A DNA stretch of 64,000 nt, from assembly GCF_003171515.1 (NCBI RefSeq), contig NC_089396.1, forward strand, positions 1,798,001-1,862,000, read 5' to 3'. Both the position numbers and the translations under genes were made by a program. This stretch comes from Pyrenophora tritici-repentis (Eukaryota; Ascomycota; Dothideomycetes; Pleosporales; Pleosporaceae). The first letter of the stretch is position 1, and each line of letters starts with the position of its first letter. Under the pieces are notes generated by a model. The model searched no databases and was not told the DNA's origin. It saw nothing but the letters and a program-made list of their open reading frames with translations. Positions 47,644-55,414 of the stretch are shown here, piece after piece.

Positions 47644-49769
47644 CAGTCCGTGCGCACCCAACGAGCCAGTTCAGCCAACGAGCCACCCCAACCCCCGCTG
47701 CCTCATGAACCCACCCAACTGCGACGCGTCATAACTCTACAACCATGGACCCGATTCAAGAAGCGATTGAATATATCGAATCGCGTAGGGCTGGAGATAA
47801 ATTCTCGTACCGCCAAGTTGCAAAAATATTTGGAGTTGATCGAACGACGCTGTCGCGAAGGCACCGGGGCGCACAGCAACCCCAGGGCACAGAGGCGGCC
47901 GAACATCGACGAAACCTCAACCCACAACAAGAGGATGAGCTTATCGGATACATAGAAGGGACTACAAGAGACGGCGTACCACCTACAAGGAGTGTTTTGA
48001 GAAATTTCGGCAGCGCGGTTGCGCAGTATGAGGTTTCGGATAGCTGGGTTACCCGGTTTCAACACCGTCATCCCGACGAGCTCATCACCAAATGGGACAC
48101 CAGTATGGATCGTGAGCGTCACTTAGCTGACAACAAGCGTAAATACGAGTTGTACTTCAACTTGCTGCACTCCAAGATGCGAGAACATAGGATTGAAGAG
48201 CGCAACACGTACAATATAGATAAGAAGGGCTTCTTTGTCGGTATCGCCCACCGCAGGAAGAGGATCTTCTCTAAGGCAGTTTATGAGTCAAAGGAGCGTA
48301 CCGCGGCGATGAGAGATAGCAACAGAGAATAGGTAACGCTGCTGGCTTGCGTATGCGCTTCTGGAGAGGCATTGCCGCCCACTCTTATCTACCAGGGCAT
48401 CTCTAGGGTTTAATTAAGCTAGGTTAACGACCTGTTGGCCGAAAAACACTAGGTTTCGTATCCCACTCAGCTTCGGGATAGTTAAATAATAATTTAGGAC
48501 TTGCCTAGCTTTAACAGGTCTTCGAACGCTATACAGTAGCTAAAGCTCGCCGGCAATAGCGCCTTCTAATCCTTGACGGCCACGCCAGCTACCTCACGCC
48601 TGATTTTTTGGAGTATTGTGAAGCTAAACGCATTATAGTTATAGTGTATCCACTATATTCTACACACAGTTTGCAGCCGTTAGATGTCGTGCTCTTTTCG
48701 CCGCTTTCGAAGCACTACACCAAGGAGCTTACCCAACGCCTCCAGCGAACCTAAGGCCTCTTAAGGATCACTAAACGCGACTTCTACAGCAACTTTTGGC
48801 TAGCTTAGAGCTCTACAATAACTCACGATCTTATATTAAAGAGTTTTTAAGCTACAGGCGTATGGCCGATGGACGTAGACCCGGTACTTCAACGCTTCAA
48901 CAACTAACCACAATAACAAGATAACGAGCTAGGAATTAGAGAGCAAGGCGACGGCGATACCTAGCCTTAACTGCGCAAAAATTTTGACGCTGCGGTGGCT
49001 GACAAGGCTAAATTTGAAGCTAAACGGCTGTCCTAAGGCCTACACTCGCTGCAGGTTAACAACGAGCTTTTCCGCCTCTAAAACGCGGAGCTACGCGCTG
49101 AACTTAACCTCATGAGATCCCGCCCGTCTAAATCAACAACACTGACTACTCAAGAGGGCGACGATTGGCACGGCGGAGCTGTATTCTACAGTCCCAGGAA
49201 GCTTGCCAGCGTCCGCGCGCGCAAGGCCGCAGAACTGGACGAAGCCCCGGAGCTACAACTCCAAAAAGCTCGCGATAAAGAGAGAAAAGCAGCAGAAGCT
49301 GCTGAGAAAAAGCGCTCTTAAGAAGCTGCAAAGGTGGCTCGACAACAAGCCAAAATTGAGAGGGATGCCGAGCAGTTACGGCAGCGTGAGGAGAAAGCTG
49401 CCGAACGGGCACTTAAAAAGCGACAACAACAAGCTGCAACCGCTCAAAAAAGTCGCGATACAGCAAATAAGCGTAAGCGAGAAGCCTCACATAAACTAGC
49501 AAAAAAACCGACAAAGCGTCGTCATGTTGTTGCTCTATTAAGTCGGGTTGACGCTGGTTGGCCTGAGGCGCCCTCCCCACCTAGATTTGGCCTGCGCGAG
49601 CGCCAACTTAAGACACCAGCGAGATACAAGTAGTGCAAACGCTTTAGTAGCGTCAATATATCAATACACCCAAAAATCTCACGATAATAGCTTTTGTGGG
49701 TGGCTCAATAACCTTATCTTTTTTGTCGTCTGATCTTGTTGGGGTGGCTCGTTGGGTGCGCACGGACTG
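47644..49769 (+). mobile_element. Fot1/pogo-type DNA transposon, decayed (2126 bp)
   Basis: Inverted ends CAGTCCGTGCGCACCCAACG (and six further bases) match perfectly and are flanked by TA at 47642-47643 and 49770-49771. An additional CAACGAGCCACCCCAAC unit recurs subterminally. Inside is one transposase gene broken by many stops. The left end lies four bases after the TA of the preceding Tc1-like element. Confidence 0.92.
47745..49633 (+). pseudogene. Fot1/pogo transposase, multiply broken
   Basis: ATG 47745 opens 195 intact codons: a CENP-B/psq-type helix-turn-helix (FSYRQVAKIFGVDRTTLSRR), a second HTH (SWVTRFQHRHPDEL) and the start of the DDE_1 core (NTYNIDKKGFFVGI, where relatives have MDEKGF). 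A TAG at 48330-48332 replaces the Trp expected in NREW. Beyond it the core can still be read with many stops and shifts: LLACVCASGEALPPTLIYQG, LILDGHASYLTPDF with the second Asp, YPLHS-like and SLQPLDVVLFSPL. The coiled, Lys/Ala-rich C terminus ends at 49633. TAG/TAA/TAA-type stops dominate, as expected from CpA-to-TpA mutation. Confidence 0.88.
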
Positions 49770-51113
49770 TAGTGGTCCAAGCTTCCGGCCCGGAAAAACT
49801 CGCCGGGCTGGCTGTACGCGCATGTCCCGACAAGTAGTTAGTAGTAGTAAAGAATGTGGTATAAGGAAAGAGGTCACTAAGAATCTTTACAGCTTCTAAA
49901 GACTTGCTAGCGTGTGCCACCTCTAATAAATTGTTCATCTCTACTTGAAACTTAGCAATCTCCATAAGTAGTCCTGCGGCAACTGTCTGTATAGTTATAT
50001 TAGATCCATTCCGATCCAATCCCCATCTGAACCGTACCAATAATCAGCGCCTCTAGTGCAAGGATATACGTAGCAACAGCGAACTCATCCTGGATGCTCT
50101 TCTTGTTCGCCGCCCAAGCGACACCAATACTAGATTGATCAGGAATGCGAAAAGCCCACAAAGACATAGTCTACCCAAATCAAAAGTCTCGTGACAGTAA
50201 AGTCCCCACGCATTAGAATGGTCAGGCGCGGAGCCATAATGTGGCCGCCCATGTAAGCGCTTTGGAATCTGATCCAAGCATTATGTGCTGTCTCCGCAGT
50301 GAGAACTGTTGGAAAATCGATGCATGAAATATCTGTTGCCGATAGATAGGATGTAGCCTGAGACGCGCTCGTGAAAATCATAGTGAGTTTCTTTAGGAGG
50401 TGGTATTTGATCGGTCTGGAGTTGGTCGACCTCTTGATTTTGACGCATGGCAAACTGATCCTCGATTAGTCCAAGCCTCGTTTGTTTCAAACATCATAAT
50501 GGAGATACGAAGGGTTGGTTACCTTGACAAAGGAGATACGTTGGATGGCTTTCAAGCTGATGAACCGACGAATCCAGTGTTTTCTACTTTCAAGTCGGCT
50601 TCGAAAAGAGTCAAAGAGCTCTCTGTCAGAATTTATCTGATACACATTCAGATCATCCCGAGTGGTTAACCAGCTTTGTTCATCGGAGCAAAACATTACG
50701 TAGTCTTCTTGAGAGCCTGTCGATGTTTGCTGGTGCTGCATAGCCATACTTTGAGTGGATCCCGAAGTCTTGCTTGGCTGATGTCCCATATTCGACACTG
50801 TATTGACCGATTGTGTGTGTTGTTGTCCACTCAGAGCTGTAACAGATGAGCCGATTTGATTAGGAATACTTGTAGGCGTTAAAGTGAATAAATAAGATGT
50901 GTTTTGTTTCCACACATAGTGTAGAACGCTCATCTCTGTTTTGGTGGAATAGACACCCGAATTACGGAGCAGGAGGTACATATTGTAGAGTTCCAAGAAC
51001 GCAGAGTTTGTTGGGCATATCTCAAGCTGAGATTGGATTCCGTTGGCTTGTAAAAGATCAGCGAGTCTGGTCATAGAGCCAGGAATTGTTTCGATGAAGT
51101 CGTAATTTTCGTG

Positions 51114-51121
51114 ACCATAAC
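51114..51121. repeat. Left target duplication at MITE 1 (partner now at 51446-51453, inverted)
   Basis: ACCATAAC; its inverse complement GTTATGGT lies at 51446-51453 beside MITE 2, not at the other side of MITE 1. Confidence 0.85.
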
Positions 51122-51283
51122 TAGACTCCGCAACAATCAATTCAATCCGGTCACTCTCCTAGACCCACTTACCTATCTAGGTAGGGCTTAAACTCCTATA
51201 GGTAACTACTAGGCTTAAAGCGGTAATCAATCAATCCAATCTGAACCTTCTAGGACCCACTTAATTGATTGTTGCGGACTGTG
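51122..51283 (-). mobile_element. hAT-type MITE, family A, copy 1 (162 bp)
   Basis: Starts TAGACTCCGCAACAATCAAT and ends with the complement of CACAGTCCGCAACAATCAAT. It is identical, in reverse complement, to copies at 51454-51615 and 52008-52169. No coding capacity. Flanks are ACCATAAC on the left and CTTCCGTA on the right, which do not match each other. Confidence 0.92.
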
Positions 51284-51453
51284 CTTCCGTAGCTTCCTGT
51301 TTCCCCCGCAAGAGGTTGTGGATGTCGAATCTCGGCGGACTGATCTGATCAAGAGCGCGACTCCAATACCCTATCGGCTTCTTTGGATCTGTGTAGGTCT
51401 TCCTATCTATTGTAAGCTGCATTTGATTGCTGATCTACTTGAAGAGTTATGGT
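51284..51453. other. Inverted 170-bp host segment between two MITEs
   Basis: Begins CTTCCGTA and ends GTTATGGT. These are the inverse complements of the sequences outside MITE 2 (TACGGAAG at 51616-51623) and MITE 1 (ACCATAAC at 51114-51121). Turning this segment round gives both MITEs matching 8-bp duplications and makes the host frame continuous, so it was inverted by recombination between the inverted MITE copies. Confidence 0.9.
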
Positions 51454-51615
51454 CACAGTCCGCAACAATCAATTAAGTGGGTCCTAGAAGGTTCAGATTG
51501 GATTGATTGATTACCGCTTTAAGCCTAGTAGTTACCTATAGGAGTTTAAGCCCTACCTAGATAGGTAAGTGGGTCTAGGAGAGTGACCGGATTGAATTGA
51601 TTGTTGCGGAGTCTA
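51454..51615 (+). mobile_element. hAT-type MITE, family A, copy 2 (162 bp)
   Basis: Starts CACAGTCCGCAACAATCAAT and ends GCGGAGTCTA. Identical to copy 3 and to the complement of copy 1. Flanks GTTATGGT and TACGGAAG do not match each other because of the inversion. Confidence 0.92.
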
Positions 51616-51729
51616 TACGGAAGCTTGTTCTAAACTGGGAATATGCTCCTGATTCGACAATGAACTTCTTGACCTCGTCTAGGTTGATGAGATTTAGTCT
51701 TTCGGGCTCACAAGGCCCATCATCTTCAT

Positions 51730-51737
51730 CCGAATAC
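51730..51737. repeat. Target duplication of MITE B (left)
   Basis: CCGAATAC, repeated exactly at 51866-51873. Confidence 0.93.
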
Positions 51738-51865
51738 CAGACTCCGCAACAATCAATCGATTGACATGATTGATTCCTATATAGGTTAAAGAATTACTTC
51801 ATTAGGCAGCCTTTAACCTAGATAGGAATCAATCATGCCGATCCGATTGATTGTTGCGGAGTCTG
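51738..51865. mobile_element. hAT-type MITE, family B (128 bp)
   Basis: Perfect inverted ends CAGACTCCGCAACAATCAAT, nearly the same as family A, but a different inner sequence that is itself largely palindromic (TGATTGATTCCTATATAGG against CCTAGATAGGAATCAATCA). Flanked by a perfect 8-bp duplication. No coding capacity. Confidence 0.93.
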
Positions 51866-51873
51866 CCGAATAC
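51866..51873. repeat. Target duplication of MITE B (right)
   Basis: CCGAATAC, identical to 51730-51737. Confidence 0.93.
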
Positions 51874-51999
51874 CCTTCGGGATCTAGGGTAGATGGTTCA
51901 CCATCGATACTGGAGATGGTTGACTCACAGTAGTGTTGGGTTTGCTCTACTTCTTGCAAGTACCGTTCCAGGTCTATTTCCCTTTCAGACTCAGGTACT

Positions 52000-52007
52000 G
52001 CGATTTG
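52000..52007. repeat. Target duplication of MITE A copy 3 (left)
   Basis: GCGATTTG, repeated at 52170-52177. Confidence 0.92.
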
Positions 52008-52169
52008 CACAGTCCGCAACAATCAATTAAGTGGGTCCTAGAAGGTTCAGATTGGATTGATTGATTACCGCTTTAAGCCTAGTAGTTACCTATAGGAGTT
52101 TAAGCCCTACCTAGATAGGTAAGTGGGTCTAGGAGAGTGACCGGATTGAATTGATTGTTGCGGAGTCTA
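52008..52169 (+). mobile_element. hAT-type MITE, family A, copy 3 (162 bp)
   Basis: Sequence identical to copy 2, flanked by a perfect 8-bp duplication GCGATTTG. It defines the true ends of family A, which lets the swapped flanks of copies 1 and 2 be read. Confidence 0.94.
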
Positions 52170-52177
52170 GCGATTTG
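52170..52177. repeat. Target duplication of MITE A copy 3 (right)
   Basis: GCGATTTG, identical to 52000-52007. Confidence 0.92.
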
Positions 52178-52282
52178 TGTTGCAGTTAACGTTTCTTCAA
52201 GTTGTTCACTCTTTGCAATGAGATACACGAGATGGGAGTCATTCTGTTGACGCTTATTGGTCGCTACGTAATCTTTCTGCAT

Positions 52283-53119
52283 ACAGTAGCCATAGCTGAG
52301 TCTTTTGGGCTGGAGGTGTTAGTCGTACATTCCGCATCGCCGCAGCGGAAGGGGACAAGTGACCGAGCATGGAAGGTACCAATCAACCTTGCGTCGGGCG
52401 ATCTTACAATGCAAACAGCAGCCATCATCGGCTTTCCAGCTATTTAGAATGCCTTGATATACATTACATGTAAACATGGGTCCTGCCGGTCATAAGGATT
52501 CCACGCCGTGCTCATCCCTGATATCAGCGGCAGTACCTAGTCTAAGTGTTTCTTGTAATCACTTTCTTTGCTCAAACCGAGCCTCAATGGGCACATAGAT
52601 CAGGTTCTGTCACTACAACGATGAAAAATGTTTAGTGTAGCTCTCGTAATTGCCACGACTTTGCCATTGCGCTGGAAAGGTCATAGGTGCACAGTGGGAC
52701 GTAGGCACTTGAGAAGATCATTGAATACCATTAGCTCAACTATGTGAGTCTTACATAATTTTGATTCCTGTATGTGATTTTTCCTTGTGCAAATTCTGTT
52801 TCAATGATCCCCTGATTTGTGTTGGTCTGTATCGCTTAGTCTTCCTTCTCCAGCTGTGCTTTGCCTCTACCATCTCCTTGAGACTAATATCTCATATGAT
52901 ACTGTAACGGTTTGGGCCTTGCCAAGACCGACTTGGGTGAGAGTTGGGTACGGCTATCGCTACCACACTTTCTCATCACACACACCTATATAGCTGCAGT
53001 TCCTCCATAGCTACACAATGTAACGCAGTCCTCCTCCTCTCCTCACACCGCTACAGATACGTATTCCTCGAAAACTTAAGCTCCAATTCCCGTATCTCAG
53101 AAGGGGTGTAGCGTTTTGC
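52283..53119. other. Intergenic region, 0.8 kb
   Basis: Marks the right edge of the transposon island. Upstream of the broken membrane-protein gene and downstream of the F-box-like gene. Nothing recognised. Confidence 0.5.
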
Positions 53120-54019
53120 TCAGCGCAGCATGAGGGCGAACTGCGAATAGGCCGGACGCCGACGATGTGGAGTGAGTTTCCACCTATAAAATGCCATCTT
53201 CGTCCACAACTGTGTGCTCTCCCGTTCCTCTCCTTTCACATCCTTGGCCCAGAAAACAATCTTCTTCCCATTGGGGAGATTTATGGTCCAAGTCTCCCAC
53301 CCTACGCTCACATAGCGACTTAATGGTGAAGCAAGGGCTTCCATATCAGTACGTGTATACAGTGATTCGACCCGCATAACGTCATCAGCCTGGATCTTAG
53401 ATCGCGGCATGTATGTAGTATCAAGCATGATGCGACGTGTATTAGCCTGGTCGGTTGGATCGTAGAGGAAATAGTCCTTAGGGAAAAGTGACGAGATCAT
53501 TCCAGTCATGTTGATCATGTTTCCAAATTTGAGTATACACACAAGGTCCTTCCTCGGCTTCTCGATGCGCATGATGATAGACTGGAGATGTAGAGTGAAC
53601 AGTGGCGTCAAGTCCATGAAGGAAGTTCGGCTCGGAGGGTTTCTGTGTACGGATGACAGACGGATGAATATCTCTGGAATACGCAAGACAACATGGTGCA
53701 TGCCTGAAAAGTCATCAGGAATCTGCAAGTCGAGTCCGAGGAACCCCTCCCATGAGTCCCTGATGCCCTCGAGATGCTTGCGCAGAATCCTCCCGCAGTC
53801 TTTGTCCATCTCCTTGTGCACCTGCTTACATGACATGTACAGACCGCGGTAGTACCAGAATGAATTGTCATAGGGTATTGCCATGTTGGAATAGATATAG
53901 ATGCGAATCTCAGCAGGCAAGTCGAGGAACGCACGACTAGGAGGAGCCGTCGCCTGTGACATCGTTGATATAGGGCTCTCAGGGGGACAAATGTTGTCGA
54001 GTGCTGTTGAGAGCGCCAT
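53120..54019 (-). CDS. F-box-like domain protein of unknown function
   Basis: An intronless 299-aa protein; the start at 54019 (MALSTALDNICPPE) is the first ATG in frame. Residues 30-70 hold FLDLPAEIRIYIYSNM and GLYMSCKQVHKEMDKDCGRIL, the form of F-box-like domain common in large fungal families (LDLPxExRxxIY, then LxxxCxQVxxE). The rest, about 230 residues with VWETWTINLPNGKKIVFW-like beta segments, has no recognised domain. F-box proteins usually link SKP1 ubiquitin ligase to targets; whether this divergent form does so is unknown. It is divergent from, and clearly paralogous to, the gene at 54428. Confidence 0.75.
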   Translation of the reverse strand: MALSTALDNICPPESPISTMSQATAPPSRAFLDLPAEIRIYIYSNMAIPYDNSFWYYRGLYMSCKQVHKEMDKDCGRILRKHLEGIRDSWEGFLGLDLQIPDDFSGMHHVVLRIPEIFIRLSSVHRNPPSRTSFMDLTPLFTLHLQSIIMRIEKPRKDLVCILKFGNMINMTGMISSLFPKDYFLYDPTDQANTRRIMLDTTYMPRSKIQADDVMRVESLYTRTDMEALASPLSRYVSVGWETWTINLPNGKKIVFWAKDVKGEERESTQLWTKMAFYRWKLTPHRRRPAYSQFALMLR

Positions 54020-54427
54020 TGTTTCTTGTGAGTTGAAGCGCACTAACACGGTTGAACAGAAACAACCAGTTGCTTGGTTGTTTTGTTTACGAATCTATGG
54101 GGGAAGGTTCTCTTACATAGTGAGAGGAGTGACGCTAGTGCCGCGCTAGTCAGTGAAGGAAGTCATAGGGTTCTACCAACGGAAGAACCGGGTGGCCACG
54201 GGATCTGCAAGCGATTGAGCTTCGCTGAATACTTGCAAGTGAAAGAAGGAAAGAGCAATGCACGTGCCTTGTCCCCCACCACCTAAACAACCACCCGATC
54301 CGCCCCCACTACTCTTCTTCTCTTTCCTTCAGCGCCTTCGCACTGAAATCCCTTTTGCAGTACCTACCCCCATCACCACTGAAACTGGAGGCGTCACCAG
54401 CACGAATTCACGAGAGTCTCAGACACC
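54020..54427. promoter_or_regulatory. Divergent promoter region of the two F-box-like paralogues
   Basis: 408 bp between the two starts. A pyrimidine-rich leader precedes the right-hand gene. No specific site identified. Confidence 0.45.
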
Positions 54428-54973
54428 ATGGCGTCCTTTCTGGACCTTCCGGCAGAGACACGACTGCAAATTTACAGCTACATGGCTATACCGGATACGA
54501 CGCCCTTCTCCGCCTACCACGGCCTCTATCTCTCCTGTCGTCAAGTGCGCGCCGAAATGGACGATGAATGTGGAAAAATCCTTGGGGAATATCTACCAAC
54601 GATCAAACCACAAGCAAGGTGGAACTTCATATCATCTCCTGTGATGACCATTCCCGGAAACTTCTTGGCAATGCAACATATCCGCCTCGACTTACGCCAT
54701 TACCCGACTCAACTCCTTACCCGTGCACACCGAAGCTTCTTCTCTCGCATCATGTCAACTCAATTCGCGTCAGTAACGATAGTATTGACGAAAGATCCTG
54801 TCAAATCGAAGCACTTGTGTCAGTCGCTGCACATGGTATTAAAACAGCTTCCGACGGATGTTGGGATCAACATGATTCGTCTCGAATCTATCACGGGCCA
54901 GGGTTATACCAAGAAAGTATCTCTATATTCGCGAGCCGGCTTTCTAAAGCGCCGCAGTGACTCTTTCCCTTGA
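54428..54973 (+). CDS. F-box-like domain protein, short paralogue
   Basis: A 181-aa protein starting MASFLDLPAETRLQIYSYMAI. The first ~55 residues align with the neighbour at 53120-54019: LDLPAE, IYS.MAIP, GLYLSCRQVRAEMDDECGKIL. After residue 60 similarity is weak and the protein stops about 120 residues earlier than its paralogue, so it may be truncated, though there is no obvious continuation after 54973. The pair probably arose by an inverted local duplication. Function unknown. Confidence 0.68.
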   Translation: MASFLDLPAETRLQIYSYMAIPDTTPFSAYHGLYLSCRQVRAEMDDECGKILGEYLPTIKPQARWNFISSPVMTIPGNFLAMQHIRLDLRHYPTQLLTRAHRSFFSRIMSTQFASVTIVLTKDPVKSKHLCQSLHMVLKQLPTDVGINMIRLESITGQGYTKKVSLYSRAGFLKRRSDSFP

Positions 54974-55414
54974 GGGTGTATTCTGATCGAACCGCTCTAG
55001 GAACTCTGTTCTTCGCGTGCAGACCTGGAGGATCAAAGTTAGCACGTTGCTAGGGAAGAAAGGTGCACTTGGGGGTTGAGATGAGATAAGGCACACATAC
55101 CGGGATACAAGAGGAGCAAAGTCCAAGACGATATGCAAGGATCGTCTGCTGGACATCAAAGCACACTCTCATACACAAGGCACAAACACCATTTGTTGAT
55201 CCAAAAGAGCAAGTGAAGAGTAAATTGACAATGTTAAGCGCCACAGACCTTGATTTTTGTTTCATGTCGTCTATTCGTAGTCTACAAGACTTCGTCTCCA
55301 CCATCTCGTCTAGTCTTAGCTACCACATCTTTCTCTTATCACATCAAAACATGCATCTTTAGATCTTCTTCTTCTTCTCATTGTCAACCTCACTGCTCAT
55401 CAACCATACTGAAC
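54974..55414. other. Convergent 3' intergenic region
   Basis: 440 bp between the ends of the short F-box-like gene and the glucosidase II gene. No gene recognised. Confidence 0.5.

Larger units (their letters stand above)
49772..52282 (-). pseudogene. Fungal membrane-protein gene broken by four MITEs, an inversion, a stop and frameshifts
   Basis: From ATG 52282 the frame reads LVYLIAKSEQLEETLTATQ; removing the MITE at 52008-52169 with one 8-bp duplication continues it (AVPESEREIDLERYLQEVE), removing that at 51738-51865 continues it (EGYSDEDDGPCEPERL), and re-inverting 51284-51453 while removing its two flanking MITEs continues it to PYRLLWIC, a 52-nt intron (GTAGGT..AAG) and SYGHENYDFIETIPG. 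Downstream are QSWLTTRDDLNVYQINSDREL, another intron near 50520-50465, IPPPKETHYDFHE, a premature TAA near 50281, and a hydrophobic helix (LCLCGLFAFLINLVLV) followed by a frameshift before GVAWAANKKSIQDEF. The order resembles a widespread Pezizomycotina hypothetical family with C-terminal helices. The pogo element abuts the 3' end. Function unknown. Confidence 0.75.

Noticed and set aside
34113..52169. Idea that the MITEs are deletion derivatives of the two hAT elements
   Set aside because: Their termini share only the first six bases (CAGACT) with the hAT copies and the subterminal repeats are absent, so they belong to a different hAT family.
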